DNA of 64,000 nucleotides from Gluconobacter aidae (GCF_009547075.1 NZ_WIPH01000002.1:62001-126000); one strand, 5' to 3'. Positions 27,005 through 38,807 are shown, counted from the stretch's first letter. The notes: generated by a model from the letters alone, not told the origin. Made by a program: numbers and translations.

Positions 27005-28306
27005 TCAGAGGAAAGGAGCGGGACTGACAACCTGCGTACCATGCCGGAGCTGGACAAACAGCATTCCGTCGGAAGCAGGCATCTGGCCCAGTGTGGCAGC
27101 TTTCCTGATGCTTTGGCCACCCGAAACATTCAGCTGTCCCAGTCCGGAAAGCACGAAGCGGTAATTCCGCCCACAGTCGAGGATCAGCATCTGTCCGAAG
27201 GAGCGGAAGGGGCCGGCAAATTCGACTCGGCCCGTACAGGGGGCCTGTACGGGCGCGGAAGAGAGGGCCGCATAGGTGATTCCGGTTGCGGGACCGGCTT
27301 CGGTCGTCTGGCCCCAGCGGACGGCGACACGGCCAGAGACGGGGGCGTGACCACTGCCGCTGGAGACGCCCTGTCCGGCCGAGGAGAGAGCCTGGGCCTG
27401 CGACCGTGCATGGCGGGCACGTTCGAGCTGGTGCTGACGCATCAGGGCGGCGGCTTCCTTTTCCAGTTCGGCGCGCGCCTGGGCTTCCTGTCGGACAAGC
27501 GCGTTGATTTCGGCGGACAGATCGGCCGCGGCCTGCATGGCGTCGGCCACGGCCTTGCGGGCTTTCTGGGCGCCCTGATCCGCGACGGCCTCCTGCCGTG
27601 CCGCAATCCGGGTCCGGGCTGCGGCCGCATTGCGTTCACGGGTCTGTTGCGTGAGCAGATCCGCGAGTTCTTTTTGCCGGCTGTCCAGATCAATGCCGAT
27701 CGCATGGAGTTCGTCTTCGCGGGACTGAAGCGCCTGGGCACGCTGCTGCGTCAGCCGCGAGAAGCCACCGAGGACGGAGAGCGCGGTGACGCTTTCGGAT
27801 GCTGTTTCCGGAGAGGCCAGCAGCGCGGCATCCGGTGCGATGGACAGGCGCGCGGCGATGGGAAGCAGTGGTTGCAGTGCGGCATTCTGCTGGCGGATGT
27901 CCGCTTCAACAGCCGTCCGCTTGTCCATCAGCTCCGCAATACTGACCTTGAGTGCAAGAATGCGGCTCTGGGTCGTATCTATGGCGGATTGGGCCGTGTG
28001 GGTCTGGGCCGTGAAGGCAAGGGTGCGTGCGCTGTCCTGACGGGCTTTTGCTTCGGCCTGTGCTGAGGCGATCTGTTTCGCTTTCAGGGCTGCTGCTTCA
28101 TTCGCCTGCCGTTTTTCCAGTGCCCTGCGTGCAGCCTGGGCGCGGGCAAGAGCTTTCTGGCCTTCGCTGGGCACGGCTATCGCCGGTTTTCCCGTATGCT
28201 GGATGTGATGATGAGACGCATGCCGTGCTGTCGCCCAGGCAGGCGACAGGAGCAGGGCGAGCGACAGGAGAGATCGCGGATCAGGCGCTTTCAAGCAGGG
28301 AGACAC
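27005..28306 (-). CDS. envC: EnvC-like murein hydrolase activator (M23/LytM fold)
   Basis: Secreted protein of 433 aa. A signal peptide (LLSLALLLSPAWATA) is followed by Ala/Lys/Gln-rich coiled coils (about 40-290) and a C-terminal LytM domain (APCTGRVEFAGPF, then LILDCGRNY). The zinc ligands of active M23 peptidases (HxxxD and HxH) are absent, and the end LRHGTQVVSPAPFL matches EnvC-type activators. It should activate amidases during septum splitting rather than cut murein itself. The GTG start lies 26 bp inside the end of gpmI, indicating tight coupling. Confidence 0.88.
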   Translation of the reverse strand: MSPCLKAPDPRSLLSLALLLSPAWATARHASHHHIQHTGKPAIAVPSEGQKALARAQAARRALEKRQANEAAALKAKQIASAQAEAKARQDSARTLAFTAQTHTAQSAIDTTQSRILALKVSIAELMDKRTAVEADIRQQNAALQPLLPIAARLSIAPDAALLASPETASESVTALSVLGGFSRLTQQRAQALQSREDELHAIGIDLDSRQKELADLLTQQTRERNAAAARTRIAARQEAVADQGAQKARKAVADAMQAAADLSAEINALVRQEAQARAELEKEAAALMRQHQLERARHARSQAQALSSAGQGVSSGSGHAPVSGRVAVRWGQTTEAGPATGITYAALSSAPVQAPCTGRVEFAGPFRSFGQMLILDCGRNYRFVLSGLGQLNVSGGQSIRKAATLGQMPASDGMLFVQLRHGTQVVSPAPFL

Positions 28307-29813
28307 CCGTCATCGCATCAGGCTGTTTCACGCCCATCAGCGCCAGCATGGTCGGGGCCAGATCGGCCAGACGGCCGTCATGGATGGCCTCACCCCTGGC
28401 ATGCGCCAGAATGACGGGCACCACGTTGAGCGTATGGGATGTGTGCGCCCCGCCCGTCACGGGGTCCCGCATGGTTTCGCAGTTGCCATGATCGGCGGTG
28501 ACGAGCAGAACGCCCCCCGCTTTGACGATGGCGTCATTGATGCGGCCCAGTCCCTGATCCACTGTCTCGCAGGCTTTGATGGCGGCGGACAGGGAGCCGG
28601 TATGGCCGACCATGTCCGGATTGGCGAAGTTCAGGACGATCATGTCGAATTTGCCGCTTTCGATGGCGGCAACCGCTTTGTCCGTCAGTTCGGGAGCGGA
28701 CATCTCGGGCTGGAGATCGTAGGTCGCGACCTTGGGTGAGGGGACCAGAATGCGCTCTTCACCTTCGAACTGGACTTCGCGGCCACCGTTCAGGAAGTAG
28801 GTGACGTGCGGATATTTCTCCGTTTCGGCCATGCGGAGCTGGGTTCTGCCGGCCTTGGCCACCACGTCTCCCAGCAGATCATCGAGCGGCACCTTGGGGA
28901 ACAGGATGCTCATGTAAGGCGCCAGATGATCGGAATAGCGCGACATGCCGCAGACGGCTGCGAATTTCACCTTCCGGCCGCTGTCATACTCCGCGAAATC
29001 CGGCAGGACGAGGACGTCCAGAAGCTGACGGATGCGGTCTGCGCGGAAATTGCAGGATAGAATGCCGTCTCCGTCCTTCATGCCGGCATAATCGCCCAGA
29101 ACGGTGGGAAGAACGAATTCGTCCCCCTTGTCGCTGGCGTAGCTGGCCTGAAGGACCGAGAGGGCGTCCTTCGCGTGGGGGCCTTTCGCGTCGCGGATGG
29201 CCTCGACAGCGAGGGCGACGCGCTCCCAGCGGCGATCCCGGTCCATGGCGTAATAGCGGCCGCTCAGCGTTGCGATCTGCACGCTGTCCGGCAGGTCTTT
29301 CAGGAATTTCCCGATGAAGTCCTCACCCGATCGCGGTGCCGTGTCGCGACCATCGCTGAAGATATGAACGGCTACGGGCACACCTGCCGCGCTGACGATT
29401 TTTGCCAGTGCGACGACATGATCCTGATGAGCATGCACACCGCCGGGCGAGATCAGGCCCATGAGATGGCAGGTTCCGCCAGACGCCTTCAGGGCTGTGA
29501 TAAACTCCAGAAGAGCGGGGTTCTGCGCCAGAGAGCCGTCCCGGGCACTGCGGGAGATGCGGGGCAGTTCCTGCATCACGACACGACCCGCGCCGATATT
29601 CAGATGTCCGACTTCGGAATTGCCCATCTGCCCGTCCGGCAGGCCGACATCCTCGCCTGAGGTTTTCAGGAAGGCATGCGGGCTTGTGACCCAGAGCGTG
29701 TCGAAGGTCGGAGTGTTTGCGAGACGGACCGCATTGTCGGACTCATCCTCGCGCCAGCCGAAGCCGTCGAGAATGACGAGCATGACGGGGCGGGGTGTCG
29801 AGGATGCGGACAT
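28281..29813 (-). CDS. gpmI: 2,3-bisphosphoglycerate-independent phosphoglycerate mutase
   Basis: Glycolytic enzyme interconverting 3- and 2-phosphoglycerate; manganese-dependent, 510 aa. VILDGFGWRE (metal Asp16) and GNSEVGHLNIGAGR with catalytic Ser66 are intact. Later metal-binding motifs FSDGRDTAP and LLVTADHGNCE are also present. It is the first gene of the gpmI-envC-ctpA-yibQ-rppH run, a common alphaproteobacterial arrangement. Confidence 0.96.
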   Translation of the reverse strand: MSASSTPRPVMLVILDGFGWREDESDNAVRLANTPTFDTLWVTSPHAFLKTSGEDVGLPDGQMGNSEVGHLNIGAGRVVMQELPRISRSARDGSLAQNPALLEFITALKASGGTCHLMGLISPGGVHAHQDHVVALAKIVSAAGVPVAVHIFSDGRDTAPRSGEDFIGKFLKDLPDSVQIATLSGRYYAMDRDRRWERVALAVEAIRDAKGPHAKDALSVLQASYASDKGDEFVLPTVLGDYAGMKDGDGILSCNFRADRIRQLLDVLVLPDFAEYDSGRKVKFAAVCGMSRYSDHLAPYMSILFPKVPLDDLLGDVVAKAGRTQLRMAETEKYPHVTYFLNGGREVQFEGEERILVPSPKVATYDLQPEMSAPELTDKAVAAIESGKFDMIVLNFANPDMVGHTGSLSAAIKACETVDQGLGRINDAIVKAGGVLLVTADHGNCETMRDPVTGGAHTSHTLNVVPVILAHARGEAIHDGRLADLAPTMLALMGVKQPDAMTGVSLLESA

Positions 29814-29935
29814 GGGATGTCTCCTGCAGGAAAGGAGGAATGGGACTGTTACTGTTACCCATCATGCCATCATTCCCCACAAATGCGAACGTCGATCATG
29901 AAGGCGCGCGTTACATTGTGATCGGAGAGAAGGCT

Positions 29936-30127
29936 TCAGAGCTTGTCGATGCCACTCTTGACCGCATCCTTGGCGTCGCCCGCGGTCTTCTGGACTTTCC
30001 CCTTGAGGTTCTGGGCCACGCCTTCCGCCTCAAGCTTTTTGTCGTTCGTTACGTGGCCGACTTCTTCTTTGATCTTGCCCGTAACTTGATTGGCAACGCC
30101 TTTGATCCTGTCTTCCATGGAACTCAT
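29936..30127 (-). CDS. CsbD-family stress protein (small, soluble)
   Basis: 63-aa protein matching the CsbD family nearly end to end (EDRIKGVANQVTGKIKEEVG, then AEGVAQNLKGKVQKTAGD). It has no membrane segment, unlike the CsbD protein at 9696. GGAAGGA lies about eight bases before the ATG at 30127. A near-match to the EcfG promoter (GCAAC-N16-CGTT) lies upstream on the same strand. Confidence 0.85.
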   Translation of the reverse strand: MSSMEDRIKGVANQVTGKIKEEVGHVTNDKKLEAEGVAQNLKGKVQKTAGDAKDAVKSGIDKL

Positions 30128-30160
30128 GACCGGGTCCTTCCGTCTTGATGTTGTACAATC

Positions 30161-30189
30161 CTTAACGGGCCTCTCTTCGGTGGGTTGCG
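30161..30189 (-). promoter_or_regulatory. Possible weak EcfG-type promoter before the second csbD gene
   Basis: Read on the minus strand, GCAAC and CGTT are separated by 16 bp, one base off GGAAC in the -35 element. It is suggestive only because the other csbD gene has a perfect match. Confidence 0.3.
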
Positions 30190-30276
30190 TCGTGACAGCT
30201 TAAGATGCGTGACAAAATACGGCGGCGCTTTCATACATCGTCAGAAGACGTCCCTCAGATTTTCCGGAGAAGCAGC

Positions 30277-30693
30277 ATGACCCAGAGTTGCGGCCCGAAC
30301 GGGCAGGCCGGCAGTGGCTGCGGTGTCGGCCTGACACCGGAACAGCGGCGTATCCTTCACGAACACGGAACGGAACGTCCTGGCTCCAGCCCCCTTAACG
30401 ACGAGAAGCGCGCGGGGATTTATGCCTGTGCGGCCTGCGGACGTCCGCTTTTTGCTTCGGAAGCGAAATATGATAGCGGCAATGGCTGGCCTTCGTTTTT
30501 TCAGGCCCTGCCGGATGGCGTCGAAACCACGCAGGACAGCCGCTATGGCATGGTCCGCACCGAAGTCCACTGCGCGAACTGCAAGGGCCATCTGGGGCAT
30601 GTCTTTCCCGATGGTCCGCCGCCTACGGGGCTTCGTTACTGCATGAACGGTCTGGCGCTCGATTTTCGCCCGGCCGAAGGAGAAAAAATATGA
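30277..30693 (+). CDS. msrB: Peptide methionine-(R)-S-oxide reductase
   Basis: Cytoplasmic repair enzyme of 138 aa that reduces methionine-R-sulfoxide. Zinc ligands are the CAAC (Cys51, Cys54) and CANC (Cys99, Cys102) pairs. The catalytic Cys122 is in [11 protein letters not shown]. Extra cysteines occur near the N-terminus (Cys5, Cys15) and could serve in thiol exchange. The start at 30277 was chosen for its GGAGAAG ribosome binding site; an in-frame start at 30205 lacks one. Overlaps upp by four bases. Confidence 0.93.
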   Translation: MTQSCGPNGQAGSGCGVGLTPEQRRILHEHGTERPGSSPLNDEKRAGIYACAACGRPLFASEAKYDSGNGWPSFFQALPDGVETTQDSRYGMVRTEVHCANCKGHLGHVFPDGPPPTGLRYCMNGLALDFRPAEGEKI

Positions 30694-31328
30694 GCAAGGC
30701 GCTCCCGCCTATTGTCCTCGACCATCCGCTGGTGCGCCACAAGCTGACCCGTCTGCGTGACCACAATACGTCCACGGCTGGTTTCCGCCGTCTGACAAGG
30801 GAACTCAGCCTCCTGCTGGCCTACGAAGCCACCCGCAGCCTGTCGCTGGTGCCGCGTCACATCGAGGCGCCGAGCGGACCCATGGAAGGTGAGGAACTGG
30901 ACGGCAAGAAGCTGTGTTTCGTTTCCATCCTGCGCGCCGGCAATGGCCTGCTGGATGGCATGCTGGATCTGGTGCCGTCCGCGCGTGTCGGACATATTGG
31001 TCTGCGCCGCGATCACGAGACGCTGGAAGTCAGCGAATACTACTTCAACATGCCCAGCGATGTTCCGGGACGGACCTGCATCGTGCTCGACCCGATGCTG
31101 GCGACAGGGCACTCCGCCGCCGCCGCCCTGACGCGCGTGAAGGCTGCCGGTGCGACGAACCCGATCTTCGCCTGCCTGCTGGCGGTTCCCGAGGGCATTG
31201 CGCACATGGCGGAACTGCATCCGGATGTGCAGATCGTGACGTGCTCCATCGACAGTCATCTGGACGAGCACGGCTATATCGTCCCGGGTCTCGGTGATGC
31301 CGGTGATCGTCTGTTCGGTACGCGCTGA
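30690..31328 (+). CDS. upp: Uracil phosphoribosyltransferase
   Basis: Pyrimidine salvage enzyme of 212 aa that makes UMP from uracil and PRPP. The N-terminal [13 protein letters not shown] motif and the PRPP-binding loop [17 protein letters not shown] are clear, as is the uracil-binding [12 protein letters not shown] near the C-terminus. It is coupled to msrB by an ATGA overlap, an unusual functional pair probably reflecting simple co-transcription. Confidence 0.95.
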   Translation: MSKALPPIVLDHPLVRHKLTRLRDHNTSTAGFRRLTRELSLLLAYEATRSLSLVPRHIEAPSGPMEGEELDGKKLCFVSILRAGNGLLDGMLDLVPSARVGHIGLRRDHETLEVSEYYFNMPSDVPGRTCIVLDPMLATGHSAAAALTRVKAAGATNPIFACLLAVPEGIAHMAELHPDVQIVTCSIDSHLDEHGYIVPGLGDAGDRLFGTR

Positions 31329-31409
31329 GACTTTGGCACACGCTCTTGTGTGCTGAAACTTCCGCGGTTTTGTGGCGGGTATGGAGGCTCATCCAGAAGG
31401 GAGCGTTCC

Positions 31410-31697
31410 ATGCCTGCCTATGCTGTATTCATTCGTGAAAAGCTGACTGACCCGGCCGAATTTCAGAAATATTCGGAAGTGGTCGGTGAGACCTTCAAGG
31501 GTTTTCCAGCCAAGATTCTTGCTGCTTACGGCAAGCAGGAGAAACTCGAAGGCACCGAGCCGGATGGTGTCGTGATTATCGAGTTTCCGGACGCGGCCTC
31601 GGCCCGGGCCTGGTATGAAAGCCCGGCCTACCAGAAGGCAGCCGAGCATCGCTGGAAGGCCGGGCCGTACAATGTTGTGATCGTGGACGGGGTCTGA
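31410..31697 (+). CDS. DUF1330 family protein
   Basis: 95-aa protein of the dimeric alpha-beta barrel DUF1330 family (AYAVFIREKLTDPAEFQKY, then EFPDAASARAWYESPAYQ). The start at 31410 follows AGAAGGGA. No catalytic function is established for the family. It ends four bases before the convergent threonine dehydratase stop. Confidence 0.85.
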   Translation: MPAYAVFIREKLTDPAEFQKYSEVVGETFKGFPAKILAAYGKQEKLEGTEPDGVVIIEFPDAASARAWYESPAYQKAAEHRWKAGPYNVVIVDGV

Positions 31698-31700
31698 GGA

Positions 31701-32927
31701 TCAGTCGCGCCGGACGATATAATGTCGCGCCAGATCGGTTTCGATCTGGCGGGCATGTTCGGTGTCGCGGGCTTCCACCATCACCAGCAGTTCGGCCGTC
31801 TGAACGGACGGGGACGCGAACAGGCGGTGATGGGAGACTTCGATGATGTTCCCGCCGTAATTGCCGATGCGGGCCGAAATATCCGCCAGCATGCCCGGAC
31901 GATCGGGGATCTGGAAAATCAGCCGCAGGATCCGTCCGTCCCGGAGCAGGGAGCGCAGGATCGTGTTGGCGAGGATGCGGGCATTGATGTTGCCGCCCGA
32001 AAGGGGCAGGGCAACGCGGCGTCCCTTGAACAGCTCCGGATAGGCCAGAACCGCCGCGAGACCGGTAGCCCCCGCGCCTTCGCAGACCTGCTTGGCCTTT
32101 TCGGCCAGCGTCGTGATGGCGCTTTCGACCTGAAGCTCGCTGACGACAAGGATCTTCGAGATCTTGTTGCGAAAGGCATTCAGGCAGTGATCGCCGAGTT
32201 TCGTGACGGCGATACCTTCCGCGATGGTCGAGCCGCCCTGTGTCGGGCCGTCTTCCTGCGGATAGTTGGACAGGGACGCATAGGCCTCGACCTGTACGCC
32301 GATGACCTCGACATCCGGGCGAAGTGCGGCCATGACGGTGGCAAATCCACCGATCAGGCCCCCTCCACCCACGGGTACGACAACCGTATCGATGTCCGGA
32401 GCATCTTCCAGAAGCTCCAGTGCCGCAGTGCCCTGACCGGCGATGACGGCCGGATCGTTGAAGGGATGGACGAGGACGCGGCCATCCTGCTTCTGGAGTT
32501 CGGCAGCCGTCTCGCTGGCCTGAGCGAAATCATCGCCCGCGAGCACGACATTAGCGCCCCAGGCCTGCGTTGCCGCGACCTTGGTGGCCGGAGTGAAGCG
32601 CGGCATGACGATGGTGGCGTCAATGCCGAGAAGACTGGCCTGACGGGCCACACCCTGTGCGTGATTGCCTGCCGAGACGGTAATGACGCCACGGGTTCGC
32701 TCTTCCGGCGTCAGGAGGGCCATTTTGTTGGCTGCTCCGCGCTCCTTGAAGGAGCCGATTGCCTGAAGGTTTTCGAGCTTGAGCGTAATCTCCGCGCCTG
32801 TCAGCCGGGAAAGGGCCGGACAGGCGATGGTCGGCGTGCGGACCACCGTGGACGCGATGCGCTCATGGGCGCTCTCGATATCCGCGATGGTCACGACAGG
32901 GGTGGTGGACGTCAGGACGTCAGACAT
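31701..32927 (-). CDS. ilvA: Threonine ammonia-lyase (dehydratase) with ACT domain
   Basis: PLP enzyme of 408 aa converting threonine to 2-oxobutanoate. PLP lysine is Lys61 in GSFKERGAANKM; the phosphate-binding loop VPVGGGGLIGG follows. A C-terminal ACT domain occupies about 335-408 (FQIPDRPGMLADISARIG). One ACT domain and this length fit the catabolic or short biosynthetic type rather than long two-ACT IlvA, so the symbol is tentative. It overlaps the greA stop by one base (TGATG). Confidence 0.9.
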   Translation of the reverse strand: MSDVLTSTTPVVTIADIESAHERIASTVVRTPTIACPALSRLTGAEITLKLENLQAIGSFKERGAANKMALLTPEERTRGVITVSAGNHAQGVARQASLLGIDATIVMPRFTPATKVAATQAWGANVVLAGDDFAQASETAAELQKQDGRVLVHPFNDPAVIAGQGTAALELLEDAPDIDTVVVPVGGGGLIGGFATVMAALRPDVEVIGVQVEAYASLSNYPQEDGPTQGGSTIAEGIAVTKLGDHCLNAFRNKISKILVVSELQVESAITTLAEKAKQVCEGAGATGLAAVLAYPELFKGRRVALPLSGGNINARILANTILRSLLRDGRILRLIFQIPDRPGMLADISARIGNYGGNIIEVSHHRLFASPSVQTAELLVMVEARDTEHARQIETDLARHYIVRRD

Positions 32928-33400
32928 CAGCGATATGTGACCTTGAGGATTTCATAGGTCCGGTCTCCGCCAGGGGCGGGAACGGAAACGGAGTCACCGA
33001 CATCCTTGCCGATCAGGGCCTTGGCCAGCGGCGAGGAAATCGAGATCAGGCCCTGCTTGATGTCGGCTTCATGGACGCCCACGATCTGGTACAGGGCTTC
33101 CTTGTCGGTCTCTTCGTCGACGAGTTCGATATGCGCGCCAAAACGGACGCGCGTTCCGGTCAGCGTCGAAGGGTCGATCACCTCGGCATTGGAGATGATG
33201 CCTTCCAGCTCCAGGACGCGGCCTTCGATGAAGGACTGGCGGTCACGGGCGGCGTGATATTCGGCGTTTTCGGACAGGTCACCATGTTCGCGGGCTTCTG
33301 CGATGGCGCGGATGACGGCCGGGCGGTCAACGCTCTTGAGGGTCCGCAACTCGTCTTCGAGACGCTGCTGTCCCTTCGCGGTCATGGGGATCTTCTGCAC
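32927..33400 (-). CDS. greA: Transcription elongation factor GreA
   Basis: 157-aa factor that rescues backtracked RNA polymerase by stimulating transcript cleavage. The N-terminal coiled coil (about 8-75) carries the acidic tip in HGDLSENAEYHAARD, and the C-terminal FKBP-like domain ends SPLAKALIGKDVGD. The start is a GTG with GAGG eight bases upstream. Confidence 0.95.
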   Translation of the reverse strand: MQKIPMTAKGQQRLEDELRTLKSVDRPAVIRAIAEAREHGDLSENAEYHAARDRQSFIEGRVLELEGIISNAEVIDPSTLTGTRVRFGAHIELVDEETDKEALYQIVGVHEADIKQGLISISSPLAKALIGKDVGDSVSVPAPGGDRTYEILKVTYR

Positions 33401-33485
33401 TCTGAAATCCTCGAAAAAGCGTGACTGAAATTATGATGAAGCCAGACAGCCTAGGGTTTGCCGGGGTTTTTTGCAAGGTGGGGCG

Positions 33486-33516
33486 GCATGATGCCTGTAT
33501 ATGTCAGGCATCATGC
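33486..33516. promoter_or_regulatory. Perfect 12-bp inverted repeat between greA and the small membrane ORFs
   Basis: GCATGATGCCTG and CAGGCATCATGC flank a seven-base loop. There is no T run on either side, so it is either a factor-assisted terminator for the small ORFs or an operator upstream of greA. Its start-codon distance to greA is about 85 bp. Confidence 0.55.
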
Positions 33517-33593
33517 TGTTCCTACAGGCCGGGGTGGCTCATGGGCTGAGCTGCGTGAAAATGCAGGTTTGGTAGGAGGTAACCTGTGTAAGA

Positions 33594-33677
33594 TCAGGCT
33601 TTCTTCTGACGTTCGCTCAGGACAAGCCAGCCAAAGCAGGCGGCGAGCCCGGCTGCCAAGAAAACGGCCATTTTCAC
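33594..33677 (-). CDS. Small membrane protein, 27 codons
   Basis: Short reading frame starting at GTG 33677 and overlapping the stop of the 84-codon ORF by four bases (GTGA). It encodes 27 residues: a single hydrophobic helix (MAVFLAAGLAACFGWLVL) with a basic tail (SERQKKA). Length is far below usual gene-calling limits. The coupling and clean membrane topology support it, but conservation has not been tested. Confidence 0.5.
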   Translation of the reverse strand: MKMAVFLAAGLAACFGWLVLSERQKKA

Positions 33678-33928
33678 ACTGATGAGAAACCGTAGTGTCG
33701 CATCAGTTCATGCGACGAAATCACACCCTGATGAAAATGTTCGAGCACCAGGACGATGACCAGAAACGACAGTCCGGCGGGACCGGCGACGAAATGGTCG
33801 CCTGCAAGGCAGCGCTTCAGCAGCCCGATCTCGATGGCTGCCAGGGCCGCAACTGCCAGATAGACCATAAGATCGGTCCGAAGCGGAAAACCGCTGATGG
33901 CGAGCCTGAGCATCATGATGTCCTGCAT
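33674..33928 (-). CDS. Small membrane protein, hypothetical
   Basis: 84-codon frame with two hydrophobic segments (about residues 20-38 and 49-66) and a His-rich C-terminal part (EHFHQGVISSHEL). No family is recognised. A ribosome binding site is weak for the first ATG; starts at codons 5 or 6 are possible. It is translationally coupled to a 27-codon membrane ORF downstream. The opposite strand also has an open frame here, but its product is not protein-like. Confidence 0.5.
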   Translation of the reverse strand: MQDIMMLRLAISGFPLRTDLMVYLAVAALAAIEIGLLKRCLAGDHFVAGPAGLSFLVIVLVLEHFHQGVISSHELMRHYGFSSV

Positions 33929-33992
33929 GGAGAGGGGAGTTCCGGGACGTCCAGACTATCCGCTCCCTCCTTTGCGCGACAGGTCCGATGAT

Positions 33993-34042
33993 CCCTTCCG
34001 GAAAGGCTGTGATCCCCTTGTGGAACAACCGGACCGGAAGGG
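33993..34042 (-). terminator. Possible weak terminator after carB
   Basis: CCCTTCCGG and CCGGAAGGG form a 9-bp inverted repeat with a 32-base loop just past the carB stop. No T tract follows on the minus strand, so support is weak. Confidence 0.3.
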
Positions 34043-34053
34043 TGTCGATAGGG

Positions 34054-37308
<3,255 letters not shown>

Positions 37309-37311
37309 GGC

Positions 37312-38700
37312 TCAGGCTCCTGCGTTCGTGCTGTTGGCGGCGCGACGGTCCATGACCGCGACGAAACGCTCGAAAAGATAGAAACTGTCGGACGGGCCAG
37401 GGCTCGCCTCGGGATGGTACTGGACGGAGAAGGCGTCCTTCGTGGTGGACGCGATGCCTTCGTTAGAGCCGTCGAACAGGCTCACATGCGTCACTTTCAC
37501 GTCGGTGGGCAGGGATTTTTCGTCCACTGCGAAGCCGTGGTTCTGGCTGGTGATTTCCACGCGGCCGGTTTCGACGTCCTTGACCGGCTGGTTTGCGCCG
37601 CGATGGCCGCGCTCCAGCTTGTAGGTCCTGCCGCCCAGCGCCTGTGCCAGCAACTGATGGCCGAGGCAGATGCCGAAGACGGGCACGTTCGCGTCGAGCA
37701 CCGTGCGGATGGCGGGAACGGCATAGGTGCCTGTCGCGGCCGGATCGCCGGGGCCGTTGGAGAGGAACACGCCTTCGGGCTTGAGTTCCAGAATCTCTTC
37801 GGCCGTGGCCGTGGCGGGCAGGACGGTGACGTCACAGCCGGCGGTCACGAGGCAGCGCAGGATGTTGTCCTTGGCGCCGTAATCCATGGCGACCACGCGG
37901 CGGCGGTTTTCGCGCACGGGCTTTGTGGAGTGCCACACGCCTTGAGTCCAGACGCGCCTGGGGCGTGTCACTTCCTTGGCGAGGTCCATCCCTTCGAGGC
38001 CGGGCCACTGGCGCGCACGGTTCAGCAGGCTGTCCGTGTCGATACGGCCGTTTTCCGGGAAGGCGAGGATGGCGGTCTGGGGGCCGTTGTCGCGCAGGGT
38101 GCGGGTGATGGCGCGGGTGTCGATGCCGCTGATGCCGGCACGGCCATGATCGCGGAGCCATGCGGCGAAGGGCTCGTGGGAGCGCCAGCTTGCCGGGGCG
38201 GTGATGTCTTCCTTCACGACGGCACCGAGGGCGGCCATTTTCGGGGCCTCGTTGTCATCGGCGTTGGTGCCGACATTGCCGATATGCGGGAAGGTGAAGG
38301 TTACGATCTGCCCGGCGAAAGACGGGTCGGTCAGGGTTTCCTGATAGCCGGTCATGCCGGTGGAGAAGCAGAGCTCTCCGACGGCGCCTTCCGTATGGGC
38401 ACCGAAGCCACGGCCCCACAGGACCGTCCCATCGGCAAGGACAAGGGCGGCGTTGGCGCCGGGAGGGCAGGGATTGGACACGTCCGTCTCTCTTTCTTGT
38501 TCTTGCTGGGTTTCAGTCGTGGTGAGGTCTGCTGTCAGATCCTGCAGGGCGATTCCCGGCACGCGCAGCAGGGCTGGCCAGTGCTTGGTCGGGACCATGC
38601 GGGACTGGCGCCATTTGCGGACGGCCTCGAGTCCGACGCCGGCAAGAGCGGCGATTTCGTCCGCGCCTCCGGCTTTTTCGATGATTCTGTCGATGTCCAT
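37312..38700 (-). CDS. carA: Carbamoyl-phosphate synthase small subunit with N-terminal helix-turn-helix extension
   Basis: Glutamine amidotransferase subunit, open for 462 codons. Residues 75-462 are a normal CarA: ALVLADGTVLWGRGFG opens it, the catalytic Cys is in FGICLGHQLLA near 343, and the His in QYHPEASPGP near 427. Residues 1-55 are extra and read like a Cro/YdaS-type helix-turn-helix (EIAALAGVGLEAVRKWRQ), joined by a Thr/Gln/Glu-rich linker with no stop codon. An internal GTG at 38481, six bases after GAGAG, would give a standard 389-aa CarA. I recall an NCBI domain named carph-isopro for such N-termini but cannot check it here. Confidence 0.92.
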   Translation of the reverse strand: MDIDRIIEKAGGADEIAALAGVGLEAVRKWRQSRMVPTKHWPALLRVPGIALQDLTADLTTTETQQEQERETDVSNPCPPGANAALVLADGTVLWGRGFGAHTEGAVGELCFSTGMTGYQETLTDPSFAGQIVTFTFPHIGNVGTNADDNEAPKMAALGAVVKEDITAPASWRSHEPFAAWLRDHGRAGISGIDTRAITRTLRDNGPQTAILAFPENGRIDTDSLLNRARQWPGLEGMDLAKEVTRPRRVWTQGVWHSTKPVRENRRRVVAMDYGAKDNILRCLVTAGCDVTVLPATATAEEILELKPEGVFLSNGPGDPAATGTYAVPAIRTVLDANVPVFGICLGHQLLAQALGGRTYKLERGHRGANQPVKDVETGRVEITSQNHGFAVDEKSLPTDVKVTHVSLFDGSNEGIASTTKDAFSVQYHPEASPGPSDSFYLFERFVAVMDRRAANSTNAGA

Positions 38701-38763
38701 GGTCGCCCCGTTGCTGGCTGCCGGATGTACTTCTGGGGCCTCTGAATAAGGGATCGGAAACGG

Positions 38764-38795
38764 AATGGGAAGTTTTTTCCCACTGCCTGTTTTGC
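38764..38795. repeat. carA upstream repeat A with perfect dyad
   Basis: This copy of a direct repeat contains TGGGAA-N5-TTCCCA (38766-38782) and ends in TGTTTTGC. A second copy lies 44-45 bp away. With a likely GATAAT -10 between them, this copy would sit at or just past the carA transcription start. Confidence 0.65.
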
Positions 38796-38801
38796 ATTAT
38801 C
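38796..38801 (-). promoter_or_regulatory. Possible carA -10 hexamer
   Basis: GATAAT on the minus strand lies between the two repeats, about 96 bp upstream of the carA ATG. No good -35 sits 17 bp upstream; that position falls inside repeat B, so activator help or a different start is possible. Confidence 0.4.
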
Positions 38802-38807
38802 GAGAGG

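Noticed and set aside
29814-29935. Terminator or small RNA between gpmI and the second csbD
   Set aside because: Only a short GTTACTGTTAC repeat is visible; no stem with T tract and no coherent structure.
33458-33682. 74-codon plus-strand frame between greA and the small membrane ORFs
   Set aside because: Its product is Arg-rich and not protein-like, and it crosses the 12-bp inverted repeat and the opposite-strand small ORFs.
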